From the NCBI GenBank assembly GCA_023251075.1, contig JAHEZM010000010.1, positions 12,784 through 76,783 of the forward strand: a stretch of 64,000 nucleotides of DNA, written 5' to 3'. Shown here piece by piece: positions 35,901 to 44,005 of the stretch. The DNA comes from Flavobacteriales bacterium (GTDB lineage: Bacteria; Bacteroidota; Bacteroidia; Flavobacteriales_C; GCA-002722245). Under the pieces are notes generated by a model that made no database searches, was not told the DNA's origin, and saw nothing but the letters and a program-made list of their open reading frames with translations. The position numbers were made by a program, and so were the translations under genes. Position 1 is the stretch's first letter; every line of letters begins with the position of its first letter.

Positions 35901-37518
35901 AGAAAATCTATATACTGTTGAATTAACAGTAATGGATTCAGATGGCTGTAAAGATACCGTTACAAAAGTCAATATGATCGATGTGGCTGCTTATCCTATT
36001 GTTGATTTTACAGTGAGTGATACCGTTTCAGATTGCGCACCCTATTTAGCAAGTTTTACTGATCAATCTACTAAAAATATTGACACTTGGGATTGGACTT
36101 TTGAAACCAATGCTACTTCAACCAATAAAAACCCTTTTCACAATTATACATTCCCCGGAAAATATGATGTTACTTTAAAAGTAACCAACACCAACCATTG
36201 CAGTTCAACACTTACTAAAAGCAATTACATAACAGTTCATGGTCCGCACGGAACCTATATAGCATCTCCTGATTCGGGATGTTCTCCACTTAATGTATTG
36301 TTTGATTTAGATTTCTATGAAACTAAATACCACACCTGGGATTTTGGAGATGGAAGCGTGGCAAACAATCTTTACGCTGATGTGCCCGACTCGATTTATC
36401 ATGTTTACAGCAACAAGGGAATTATTACTCCTTATGTTGTACTCCTCGACTCTAACAATTGCTCAAGTACTTTGAGTACTGGGAATATTTTCTTAGAAGA
36501 TCTCCATGCTAATTTTGGATTGAGTGATTCTTTACTTTGTTCTTTCAGTGCATTGAAAATTCACGATTCAACACAACATGTTTTTCCAATAACTTACAAT
36601 TGGTCGTTTGGCGACAATGAATCCAGCACCAACCAAAACCCTACGCATCTTTATACTTCAGAAAATTCTTTCAATGTTCAATTGATCGTTAAAAGTCCGA
36701 TGGGTTGTAGCGATACACTTAGCAAACAAATTCAGGTTTTTAAAGCTCCTTCATTGTTAATCGACACCATCACCGCATCATTTTGCGTTCCATTTAATGC
36801 CGAATTTAATGTGGTAAGTACCGACCCCAATGTTACTATCAATAAATTATTCTGGAAGTATAATGCCGATCAGCAAGACAGTACTTATGCAAAATTTTTA
36901 ATGACCATAGTGGGTTCACATAGTTTTCATTTAGTAGTGCAATATGCTGGCAATCTATGTACAATAGATTCTGTCATTACACTTCAAGCTCTTCTTGCCC
37001 CAACTGCACAATTTACATTTAGTCCGGAACACCCTTCCGTAAACACAATAATAACTTTAAACAATGAATCGCAAAACGCGAGTTCTTTCCTTTGGGATTA
37101 TAAAGACAATAGTACAGGAACAGAAATTAGTCCGGAACATACTTTCACCAAAAAAGGCAATTACGATGTTCAGTTAATTGCAGCTAATTCTGCCAATTGT
37201 TTCGATACAACTCACACATTAGTAAATATTGCAAAAGAAGATTTTGTAAAAGTTGTTTCTGGTTTTACCCCTAATGGAGATGGCATAAATGATTATGTTA
37301 AAATTTTAAATGGTGGTGAAGTAAGTTTAGTAGAATTCACTATTTACAACCGATGGGGACAACTTGTTTTCAGAAGCAATGATATTAATTCTTATTGGGA
37401 TGGAACCTTTAATGGCAGCCTGCAAGATGCGGGAACCTTCGTTTATTATGTTACTGCCAAAAACAACAAAACTCAACAAGTGTTAACCGAAAAAGGCAAT
37501 ATCACTTTACTGCGATGA
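32977..37518 (+). CDS. Giant PKD-repeat adhesin with type B T9SS C-terminal domain
   Basis: The 1513-residue exported protein has a signal peptide (MFIYLYRKLFLIPSLLLTSL, cleavage after AWAQ). About thirteen PKD-like modules follow, each with a WDFGDG-type core (for example FHWDFGNG near residue 50, WSFGDGQFSS near 142, HTWDFGDGSVA near 1126). The final 90 residues (VVSGFTPNGDGINDYVKI, IYNRWGQLVF, SYWDGTF) are the gliding-associated type B sorting domain. SprB-like PKD adhesins of this kind are exported by T9SS with a cognate PorP/SprF protein, which is encoded next with a 4-bp overlap. A surface adhesin role is inferred. Confidence 0.88.
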   Translation: MFIYLYRKLFLIPSLLLTSLYAWAQPVASFTPDKLTGCSPVMINFTNNSSNATSFHWDFGNGNTSLGNQVSAFYAQPGIYKVSLIATQNSLHDTTSANIVVYASPTAGLSSSANNLCGKSPIQFTDQSIPNSANITEWFWSFGDGQFSSSQNPLHNYDAEGKFTVYLQVKDGNSCTASITKNNFIDVNQPKADFSTDTIICKIPTTLNFTNQSTGLNLSYQWNLGEGSTSTLSNPQKTYFNYDTIPVTLIVTSGNSGCVDSIKRNIRIGEYKVDYNYTVNCISKNQFTINFTNTSNPIGVTSKWDFGDNSTSSSINTSHTYNATGAYTISLTSTLNNYCKNTMVKTYQSPHAAFTYSNLPCKAPFKADFTNTSTGTALTYFWQFQGGQSSTLENPSHLFSAPPAYQTTSLRVTNTWGCTDADTTELYFPIPYADFSTDTPYTGCAPLTINFYDKSSSYLNNIKKTTWDFGDPLSGNNQSLLSNPNHVYTNTGKYDITLIAENDSGCIDTIIRTEYIKVGTKPSVAQFTTTADTVCYNSTYGFSDNSTYTDPSVQSNYWCWGWYENSSNLLGINGELPTSCPDSGFSDPNLDYSSVPNPLKKFNKYNAYDTTLVNGTLYIDSPSPVSGLYYVHMIVGNDGCYAETKKPVYIRNTMAMPSYIFPSGEFNLNSCSSPYYFGLFNGSSGYDQFNYLKVTNTQTNQVIANVPDHDTAYINLTKAGVYRIDVDVSNIADQCNDMAYKTIVIDSFVSNTIMPKKACINELVKIKDKSISNFGQIVNYFYLFGDGSSVGHNIDSTAHVYEDTGTFVIKTIVTTLITNNTGNGISYCDHERYDTIRVEGIQAEIFAENKNFCPGENIQFSDSSFSSKSVTYRKWYFGDNQTSTVQDPVHSYSDKGTYSVRYSIKNASCADSINLTNYINVVKPIADFSAVKSILCEGDSTKFLNASSPDGLIYHWDFGQGDTANTKHPKATYLTENLYTVELTVMDSDGCKDTVTKVNMIDVAAYPIVDFTVSDTVSDCAPYLASFTDQSTKNIDTWDWTFETNATSTNKNPFHNYTFPGKYDVTLKVTNTNHCSSTLTKSNYITVHGPHGTYIASPDSGCSPLNVLFDLDFYETKYHTWDFGDGSVANNLYADVPDSIYHVYSNKGIITPYVVLLDSNNCSSTLSTGNIFLEDLHANFGLSDSLLCSFSALKIHDSTQHVFPITYNWSFGDNESSTNQNPTHLYTSENSFNVQLIVKSPMGCSDTLSKQIQVFKAPSLLIDTITASFCVPFNAEFNVVSTDPNVTINKLFWKYNADQQDSTYAKFLMTIVGSHSFHLVVQYAGNLCTIDSVITLQALLAPTAQFTFSPEHPSVNTIITLNNESQNASSFLWDYKDNSTGTEISPEHTFTKKGNYDVQLIAANSANCFDTTHTLVNIAKEDFVKVVSGFTPNGDGINDYVKILNGGEVSLVEFTIYNRWGQLVFRSNDINSYWDGTFNGSLQDAGTFVYYVTAKNNKTQQVLTEKGNITLLR

Positions 37519-38579
37519 GAAAAAAAGATTTGATAAATTGGAGATTCAATTTGAAAATGGACTATGCTTCCATGATCATATTGTTTTTCATTTTTCTATC
37601 TTCTTCTGTATTCTCTCAAGATGCTCAATTCACCCAATTCACCAATACTCCCATTTTATTAAACCCTGGTCAAACAGGCGATATAAATGGAGAATTCCGG
37701 GTAGGGTATTTATACCGCAATCAATGGAACTCTATCTCCTCCCCTTTTACTACTTCTCATTTTTTTACCGATAAAAAATTTTTAGAAGAACGATTGAAAG
37801 GAAATTTTGTGGGGGGTGGATTAAGCATGGTTTACGATAATACCGGTGGCGGAGCTTTAACTACTACACAAATTGGATTGAATACTTCTTATCATCATTA
37901 CCTCGATAGAAGTTTAAGTAGTAAAATTTATGGCGGAATTCAAATCAGTTTCTTTCAAAAAAGTTTAAATGCCAATCTCCTCGCCTTTGAAAATCAATTC
38001 AACTATAGCAATTCTGATTTTAGTAATACCAGCAATACCGATAATATCGTAAGCTCTAACATTGTTCGTCCCGACTTTACTTTGGGTGCAGGCTACTGGA
38101 AAAGTGAAAAAAAATATTACATCAATGCTGGTTTATCGGCCGCACATTTTACGCGCCCGAATTTATCTTTCACAGGTGGTAAAGATTTGTTAGCTACCAA
38201 ATGGACTCTTCATGCCGACGGGCAATACAACCTTTCAAAATTCCTATTTGTTACCCCTGCCCTTATGATTAAATTTCAAAATATGGCCACTCAATTTAAT
38301 TTTGGAGCCATGCTGAATTATGGATTTGGAAAAACATTCACCGATAATATTTATGTTAAAACCGGAATGTGGTTTCGTGTGGGTGATGCTGTTAATTTTG
38401 TGGTGGGATTGAATCATAACAATTGGCAATTCAATGTATCATATGATATCAACGCATCAAGTTTACATACTGCCAGTCACTACAACGGAGCCATAGAATT
38501 ATCCATTCTATACACACATAACTTATTCAACATTCAAAAAAACAAAACAAGAACTATTCCTTGTAAGCGATTATTTTAA
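37515..38579 (+). CDS. PorP/SprF-family type IX secretion membrane protein
   Basis: The 354-residue outer-membrane beta-barrel has a signal sequence ending FLSSSVFSQ and the family opening DAQFTQFTNTPILLNPGQTG followed by YRNQWNSI. PorP/SprF proteins are needed to export or anchor a specific type B adhesin. It overlaps the PKD adhesin by 4 bp (ATGA) and its stop overlaps the next start by 1 bp, so the adhesin and its dedicated partner are translationally coupled. The C-terminus (LYTHNLFNIQKNK...) is slightly unusual in continuing past the last strand. Confidence 0.9.
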   Translation: MRKKDLINWRFNLKMDYASMIILFFIFLSSSVFSQDAQFTQFTNTPILLNPGQTGDINGEFRVGYLYRNQWNSISSPFTTSHFFTDKKFLEERLKGNFVGGGLSMVYDNTGGGALTTTQIGLNTSYHHYLDRSLSSKIYGGIQISFFQKSLNANLLAFENQFNYSNSDFSNTSNTDNIVSSNIVRPDFTLGAGYWKSEKKYYINAGLSAAHFTRPNLSFTGGKDLLATKWTLHADGQYNLSKFLFVTPALMIKFQNMATQFNFGAMLNYGFGKTFTDNIYVKTGMWFRVGDAVNFVVGLNHNNWQFNVSYDINASSLHTASHYNGAIELSILYTHNLFNIQKNKTRTIPCKRLF

Positions 38580-40534
38580 TGAAACAATTATTACTTAAAT
38601 ATGGTTTACTCTTTTTATTCGCTTTTCAATACAGCGGAGTATTTTCGCAGGTAAGAAACACGAATACTAAACTGGCAGACCATACTTTGCTGGAAGGAAA
38701 TTATTACGAAGCCATTGAAATATATAAGGAGGAATTAGTAAAACGAAACGACAATGTTTATTTACTCATTCAGCTAGGAACTACTTACCAAAAAATTGGG
38801 GAATTTAAAGAAGCCCATGCTTGTTTTGAAAAAGCATTTTCTTTAAACAATCCTGAATTCCCTCTTTGTGAAATGTATTTGGCTCAATCATATAAAACAT
38901 TGGGAAATTATGAAAAAGCAAAAGAATTATTCGAACACTTTAAAAAGAATTACAAAGGCAACAACTCATCGTTCTATACCAGCAAAGCGAAAGATGAAAT
39001 TAAAAATTGTGACTTAGCTATCAAAGCCAAAACTTTACCCGATTATACTTTAAAACCATTAGATCACATTAACAAAAGGTATAGCGAATTGAGCCCTTTT
39101 TTCTATCAGGATTCTTTATTGCTTTTTTCTGCTCTGCCCTCTGATTCATTAATCAAAATTCCATTTGAACAATCCACACCCAAAAACAAAATATACTTCG
39201 CCAATTGGAAAGACAGTGTTTCAAAAATGAATTTGTTTCTCCCTCACTTTTTTACTGAAACAGCAGGTGATGTGAGCGACTTGGTGATATCTGGCGACGG
39301 ACAACGAATGTATTTCACTGAGTGTAAAATGAATTCTTCAGGAAGATTAATTTGTGAAATTTATGGTAGCAGTAGCATTAAAGGAGAATGGCAATTGCCC
39401 GTTAAATTGGGTCCGCTAGTAAACGAGGAATCAGGAGAATTTAACGCCACTCACCCATCTTTAAGTTATGATGCAAAAAACAAACAAGATATTTTGTATT
39501 TCGCTTCCGATCGACCGGGGGGAAATGGTGGTTATGATATTTGGTACGCTGAAGTAGGTAGTTCTTTCAACATCGATAAAGCTTACAACTTAGGAAGAAA
39601 GTTCAATTCAGCTGAAAATGAAATTACTCCTTTCATAGAAGCCAATTCAGGAAACTTATTTTATAGTTCTAACGGATTTGAAAACTACGGAGGTTACGAT
39701 ATTTTAATGGCTGCCGATAAAGGCAAGAGCTTTGAAAAACCAAAAAATATTGGCAAGCCTTTCAACACTAGTTACGATGAGTTTTACTATCGTACCAACA
39801 CCAAAAACTCAGGCGTATTTGTTTCTAACAGAGTTGATTTACAAAAGAAAAATTGTTGTGATGACATTTTTTATTTCAGTAAAGAGGAATACAAATATTA
39901 CAGTATTAAAGCGATTGAAAAAGTAAACGACACCTTAAACAAAGAACTAAGCGATGCTACTTTTTTCATTGTAAACAAAAAAGATTCTACTTATAAAGCA
40001 GGAAATACCTACAAAGGAAACATCAATGATTCTTTAGTGGTTGAAGTAAGCAAAAAAGGATACCTGAAAAAATCAACCACTGTTCAACTGAAATCTTTAA
40101 TGAACGACACTTCCCTCATCACAGTGCAATTGGAAGAAATTAAAGTGAACAAAGAATATCGATTGAATAACTTATACTTTGAATACAACAAAGCGGAACT
40201 CACCCCAGAATCACTTACAGAATTACAAAGCCTGCTTAAGTTTTTACAAGATAATCCTGAATTAATTATTGAGGTTGCAGCACACACCGACAATAAAGGT
40301 AATGCCGCTTACAACCTCAAACTATCGCAAGAAAGAGCTAAAAGCGTAGTAGATTATCTAGTCACTAATGGAGTTCCAGGCGAACGTTTAGTGGCTAAAG
40401 GTTATGGTATGAATCAACCTATTGCTTTCAATACCAATCCTGATGGAAGTGACAATCCGGAAGGCCGGCAACAAAACAGAAGAATTATTTTTAAAGTGGT
40501 AGGACAATTAAATACCGTGAACAATGAAAAATAA
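38579..40534 (+). CDS. PorE-like TPR-PD40-OmpA outer-membrane protein
   Basis: The 651-residue product has a signal peptide (about 1-23), TPRs about 30-140 (LLEGNYYEAIEIYKEELVKR), PD40 propeller strands about 220-430 (ILYFASDRPGGNGGYDIWYA, LFYSSNGFENYGGYDILMA), a carboxypeptidase-regulatory-like segment about 440-530, and an OmpA peptidoglycan-binding domain about 540-648 (AAHTDNKGNAAYNLKLSQER). This is the architecture of PorE, the T9SS component that ties the outer-membrane complex to peptidoglycan. Being within an adhesin-PorP operon it may be a dedicated paralogue rather than the core PorE. Confidence 0.88.
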   Translation: MKQLLLKYGLLFLFAFQYSGVFSQVRNTNTKLADHTLLEGNYYEAIEIYKEELVKRNDNVYLLIQLGTTYQKIGEFKEAHACFEKAFSLNNPEFPLCEMYLAQSYKTLGNYEKAKELFEHFKKNYKGNNSSFYTSKAKDEIKNCDLAIKAKTLPDYTLKPLDHINKRYSELSPFFYQDSLLLFSALPSDSLIKIPFEQSTPKNKIYFANWKDSVSKMNLFLPHFFTETAGDVSDLVISGDGQRMYFTECKMNSSGRLICEIYGSSSIKGEWQLPVKLGPLVNEESGEFNATHPSLSYDAKNKQDILYFASDRPGGNGGYDIWYAEVGSSFNIDKAYNLGRKFNSAENEITPFIEANSGNLFYSSNGFENYGGYDILMAADKGKSFEKPKNIGKPFNTSYDEFYYRTNTKNSGVFVSNRVDLQKKNCCDDIFYFSKEEYKYYSIKAIEKVNDTLNKELSDATFFIVNKKDSTYKAGNTYKGNINDSLVVEVSKKGYLKKSTTVQLKSLMNDTSLITVQLEEIKVNKEYRLNNLYFEYNKAELTPESLTELQSLLKFLQDNPELIIEVAAHTDNKGNAAYNLKLSQERAKSVVDYLVTNGVPGERLVAKGYGMNQPIAFNTNPDGSDNPEGRQQNRRIIFKVVGQLNTVNNEK

Positions 40535-41693
40535 AATATTCATCGTAACACTTTGTTTTCTTTCCTTGTGTGTACAGGCACAATGGAACAAAATTAATGT
40601 GAATACCACCAAAAGCCTAAACTCTATTGCTCAAATTGACGCCAATAATTTGATGGTAGTGGGCGATACAGGAACGTTAATTAAACTTACCAATAAAGGA
40701 CAAAGTTTTTCAACCATTACTTCTAGTATTACAAAAAACTTAAACGACGTTTGTTTTGTTAGTAGCTCTATTGGTTATGCCGTTGGAAATTCAGGTACCA
40801 TTATCAAAACCATCAATGGCGGAAGCACATGGAATCCACAAACATCTAATACTTCATCGGATTTAAATGGAGTTAAATTTTTAGATGCAAATAACGGATT
40901 AGCCGTAGGAAGCAATGGAACTATTCTGCGAACACAAAACGGAGGAAGTACCTGGACTGTCATCAGTCCTATTACCATTTATATTTTAAATAAGGTTACC
41001 TACATTTCCTCTACGGTTGCAATTGCCTGCGGTGGAAATGGGTTGTTATTAAAATCAACCAATGGAGGTAAAAACTGGACGATCAAAAGTACAGGAACTA
41101 CCAAGGTTATTTCGAATATGTACTATTATCCCGAGGAGCAAAAATTAATGGCTGTGGGCAACAAAGGTTTATTACTCACTTGCGATTCGGCATTAACAAC
41201 CTTTTCTAAAGACAGCATTTCATCTCAATGGCTTTTTGGTATTGCTAAAGAAGGATATACCGATAGTATTTTCGTAGTAGGTAAAAATGCAAACATTCTT
41301 TACTCACCTAATTGGGCGAAAGCCAATACAACAGAAACAGCAGATTTACATTCTGTAGCATTTATAAACGATACTATGGGAATTATTGTGGGGGCAAATG
41401 GCTTGGTTCTACGCACTATTACGGGAGGGGTTTGGAATGAAATAAGCGATATCAATTCTGTTTCTGTTCAAGTTTATCCTAATCCATCAAGCGATCAGTT
41501 TAATATTGAAAGTACAACGCTTGGTTCCAATTTTCAAGTGATGATCTATAGCGTCAACGGATCATTAGTATTTCAGCAGAATTGTGTTTCTGCTTCTATA
41601 ACAACCATTCATCATAACCTCAGTGATGGGTTGTATTTACTGCAGATCATTTCTGATACTTCACTTTACTCGCAATCAATCTTAATTCAATAG
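40524..41693 (+). CDS. YCF48-repeat protein with type A T9SS sorting domain
   Basis: The 389-residue exported protein has a signal peptide (MKNKIFIVTLCFLSLCVQAQ), then repeats of the YCF48/photosystem-assembly propeller type: GSTWNPQTSNT, GSTWTVISP, KNWTIKSTG, each with VGxxGTI(I/L) strands. Residues about 315-389 are a type A sorting domain (VQVYPNPSSDQFNIES ... LSDGLYLLQI). It overlaps the OmpA gene by 11 bp and ends the operon. The propeller is probably a surface-exposed binding unit; its ligand is unknown. Confidence 0.87.
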   Translation: MKNKIFIVTLCFLSLCVQAQWNKINVNTTKSLNSIAQIDANNLMVVGDTGTLIKLTNKGQSFSTITSSITKNLNDVCFVSSSIGYAVGNSGTIIKTINGGSTWNPQTSNTSSDLNGVKFLDANNGLAVGSNGTILRTQNGGSTWTVISPITIYILNKVTYISSTVAIACGGNGLLLKSTNGGKNWTIKSTGTTKVISNMYYYPEEQKLMAVGNKGLLLTCDSALTTFSKDSISSQWLFGIAKEGYTDSIFVVGKNANILYSPNWAKANTTETADLHSVAFINDTMGIIVGANGLVLRTITGGVWNEISDINSVSVQVYPNPSSDQFNIESTTLGSNFQVMIYSVNGSLVFQQNCVSASITTIHHNLSDGLYLLQIISDTSLYSQSILIQ

Positions 41694-41700
41694 CTTAAGA

Positions 41701-41767
41701 ACCCTGTACTTCAGGGTATGCTGAGCTAAGTTTTCAACTTAGCTCAGCATGGGTGAATCGTACACCC
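41701..41767. repeat. Three exactly abutting hairpins after the PKD-PorP operon
   Basis: Hairpin 1 (41701-41717) is ACCCTG/CAGGGT with a 5-nt loop. Hairpin 2 (41718-41750) has perfect 15-bp arms and a TTC loop. Hairpin 3 (41751-41767) is GGGTG/CACCC. They touch end to end with no spare base. GCTT (41693-41696) and AAGC (41770-41773) could close the three into one multi-branched structure. No U-run follows. Confidence 0.65.
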
Positions 41768-41790
41768 GGAAGCACATATAAACAAGGCAT

Positions 41791-41817
41791 AAAAAAAGGC
41801 CATCCTTCGATGGCCTT
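41791..41817 (-). terminator. Terminator of the minus-strand gene at 41837
   Basis: Read on the minus strand, AAGGCCATC pairs with GATGGCCTT across GAAG, and the transcript continues into a run of T. It is 20 bp after the stop codon. Confidence 0.8.
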
Positions 41818-41836
41818 CTCTTCTTCCTTCTTGTAA

Positions 41837-42325
41837 TTATTTTCTAATTGAATAAACCGTAAGGTTTTTAGACTTGAATGTACTTCTGCTGATTTTGCTC
41901 TCCAACCACATTTCAAATAGATAAGTTTCTATTTTATGTTTTTGTGTTTCAAAGAATTTAGGGTCTTCTGCTTTAAATCTTGCCATTACCCATTCCAATG
42001 ATTTAACGGGCTCTGTTTCATCCATCAAAAGCACTAATAATTGAGCTTTAGCATCATCTACCTCTTTCACCACTTTTTTAGTGTAAGTACGAGCTACCAT
42101 AGTTAATTGCTCCATGAACTCTTTACCGGTCATAACATCCTTAAAACGGATCTTAACTGCACCTTGCTTTTTGTTCTCGTCAGTACTAGAAAACAGATAT
42201 TTTTTATCAATCACTCTGCAATATTGGCGACCGCCAGCAGTTGCTTCAGGATTTTCAAAAGTTAAAATTCTGTTATCAAGATACTCTGTGTCCTTGATGA
42301 TTTTTTTGGCTTCTGTTTGGTTCAT
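41837..42325 (-). CDS. Conserved hypothetical soluble protein
   Basis: I do not recognise this family. The ATG at 42325 (MNQTEAKKIIKDTEYLDNRI) gives 162 residues; a longer GTG-started frame would include a non-coding-like leader and is rejected. The protein is basic and mixed alpha/beta, with no signal peptide or membrane helix. It contains AGGRQYCRVIDKKYLFSST and a helical C-terminal half. It has a consensus promoter and terminator and stands alone, so it is a genuine independent unit. Confidence 0.65.
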   Translation of the reverse strand: MNQTEAKKIIKDTEYLDNRILTFENPEATAGGRQYCRVIDKKYLFSSTDENKKQGAVKIRFKDVMTGKEFMEQLTMVARTYTKKVVKEVDDAKAQLLVLLMDETEPVKSLEWVMARFKAEDPKFFETQKHKIETYLFEMWLESKISRSTFKSKNLTVYSIRK

Positions 42326-42367
42326 TGTTGTACTAGGTTTAACGCAAAGTCCCTCACTTTGCGGAAT

Positions 42368-42400
42368 CAAAGGTAACAGTAAAAACACCTAACATGCAAA
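42368..42400 (-). promoter_or_regulatory. Promoter of the gene at 41837 (TTTG-N21-TACCTTTG)
   Basis: On the minus strand TTTG (42400-42397), a 21-nt spacer and TACCTTTG (42375-42368) match consensus. The 42-nt leader contains a hairpin, CGCAAAGT/ACTTTGCG (42343-42363). Confidence 0.6.
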
Positions 42401-42439
42401 TTTTTCAACAAGTATTCGAGAAATTGTTAATATTGTTGT

Positions 42440-42904
42440 ATGCTTTTCAGTTTCAAATACTTCCTACCATCCTTGTTGCTGCTAATGTCTTGCTCAGAAC
42501 CAAGCATTATAAAACATTCTTACTCGGTTAACAACCCTCAAAAGAATCTAAAATTAGAAGGAACACTCTATGGTTTGGAAGAAATGGATCACTACAATAC
42601 CCTACAATTAAGCACTATTGAGCATGAGTTAGTGGATAACACCAGTGCCAAAGCCAAAATAACGGGAGTAGTCGTTGGATTCTCTAGTAATAGTGCCCTA
42701 ATCAAGGGGGATAAAGATTATTTTTTTATTGAAATTGAAGAACCTTTAACCCTTCCCAAGGAAAGTTTAGGAAAAGAATGTCTTTTTCAAGGTTTGGCTC
42801 AAATGAGAGATAGCTCTGAGATGAGCAGTGAAATAAAAGCTCTTAATCCGAACAAAAAGAGATATTTGCATTTCACTGTATCCTCCATGATAGTATTGAA
42901 ATGA
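42440..42904 (+). CDS. Small lipoprotein of unknown function upstream of menE
   Basis: The 154-residue product has a lipoprotein signal (MLFSFKYFLPSLLLLMSCS) with the lipobox LMSC. The mature part is beta-rich (VVVGFSSNSALIKGDKDYFF) and not recognisable as a named domain. Its stop overlaps the menE start by 4 bp (ATGA), so they are translationally coupled, though no functional link to menaquinone synthesis is evident. A TAATATTG sequence 4 nt before the ATG could be a degenerate -7 box. Confidence 0.7.
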   Translation: MLFSFKYFLPSLLLLMSCSEPSIIKHSYSVNNPQKNLKLEGTLYGLEEMDHYNTLQLSTIEHELVDNTSAKAKITGVVVGFSSNSALIKGDKDYFFIEIEEPLTLPKESLGKECLFQGLAQMRDSSEMSSEIKALNPNKKRYLHFTVSSMIVLK

Positions 42905-43932
42905 ATGCGATTTTAAACATAGACTTCTCCAAAATCAGTAAAGCAGAACTTTTAGAGTACTGCTCCGTTCTTCATTCCAGTGGCAATGAATGGCAAAAAA
43001 ACATTACCGATTTCGTACAAGAATGGTTCAATACAAATGACCAAATAGCCCTTAAAACCTCAGGAACAACAGGGAAATCTAAAAACATAGAAGTAGAAAA
43101 AAGCCGAATGAAAGTAAGTGCATCAATGACTGGTGAATACTTTCAATTACATAAAGGAAGCAAAGTACTTTTGGCTTTATCTCCCAATTTTATTGCTGGC
43201 AAAATGATGCTGGTAAGAGCCATTGAATTGCAATGGAATTTGTATGCTGTAGAGCCATCGGGTAATCCCTTAAAAGATTTGAAAATGGATTTTGACTTCA
43301 CCGCTTTGGTCCCCAATCAATTGTACGAAATACTACAATCCAATGAGCGTAATGAACTCAAAAAAATACAGAAGGTATTGATTGGTGGAGGAAGTATATC
43401 TCCTGCCCTTCTAAAGGAAATTAGAGATTTCCCTAATCAATTCTACCAAAGCTATGGAATGACGGAAACCGTGAGTCATGTGGCGATTAAACAACTTTAC
43501 CCTAATGAGCAGCTTACTTATCATGCTTTAAAAAATGTGAGCTTTCAATGCGATGAAAGAAACTGTTTAATTATTAACGCCCCTCACCTTTCACCTTCCC
43601 CCATTGTTACCAATGATATTGTTAAACTGATTTCTGAAACTGAAATGGAATGGTTGGGTCGCTATGATAATATCATAAACTCAGGAGGCATAAAAATCAA
43701 TCCCGAAGAAGTAGAGCGAAAAATACAACATCTAATTGATACTCCTTTTATTGTATCTTCTATCAACGATGAAAAACTACAAAATAAATTGATCTTATTA
43801 GTGGAAGGAAATACAAACATTCATCTTGAAACAATCAATCAACATCTTTCCAAATTCGAAAAAATAAAGGAAGTACGTTTGAATTGCTCTTTTGAAAGAA
43901 CCAATAGCGGTAAAATCAAAAGGCCCAATTAA
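42901..43932 (+). CDS. menE: O-succinylbenzoate-CoA ligase (menaquinone synthesis)
   Basis: This AMP-forming acyl-CoA synthetase activates o-succinylbenzoate with CoA in menaquinone synthesis. The 343-residue protein is short for the superfamily but typical for Bacteroidota MenE. Motifs: P-loop LKTSGTTGKSK, LSPNFIAGKMMLVRAIELQW, FYQSYGMTETVSHVA and the hinge GRYDNIINSGGIKINPEEVE with the C-terminal catalytic lysine in TNSGKIKRPN. The specific MenE assignment rests on length and these motifs; other men genes are not adjacent. Confidence 0.85.
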   Translation: MNAILNIDFSKISKAELLEYCSVLHSSGNEWQKNITDFVQEWFNTNDQIALKTSGTTGKSKNIEVEKSRMKVSASMTGEYFQLHKGSKVLLALSPNFIAGKMMLVRAIELQWNLYAVEPSGNPLKDLKMDFDFTALVPNQLYEILQSNERNELKKIQKVLIGGGSISPALLKEIRDFPNQFYQSYGMTETVSHVAIKQLYPNEQLTYHALKNVSFQCDERNCLIINAPHLSPSPIVTNDIVKLISETEMEWLGRYDNIINSGGIKINPEEVERKIQHLIDTPFIVSSINDEKLQNKLILLVEGNTNIHLETINQHLSKFEKIKEVRLNCSFERTNSGKIKRPN

Positions 43933-43961
43933 TTTTGGGCACCCGCGAGGGGTGCCCAAAA
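43933..43961 (+). terminator. Stable hairpin after menE
   Basis: TTTTGGGCACCC (43933-43944) pairs with GGGTGCCCAAAA (43950-43961) across a 5-nt loop, directly after the menE stop. The downstream side is A-rich, so it lacks a classical U-run and may act as a processing or pausing hairpin. Confidence 0.5.
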
Positions 43962-44005
43962 CAAATAAATTTAGTAGCTTCGTTCAAACCATTTTATAGT
44001 ATATT

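Noticed and set aside
43933-43961. Strong Rho-independent terminator after menE
   Set aside because: The hairpin is stable but followed by A-rich sequence on the plus strand, so it is kept only as a low-confidence terminator-like hairpin.
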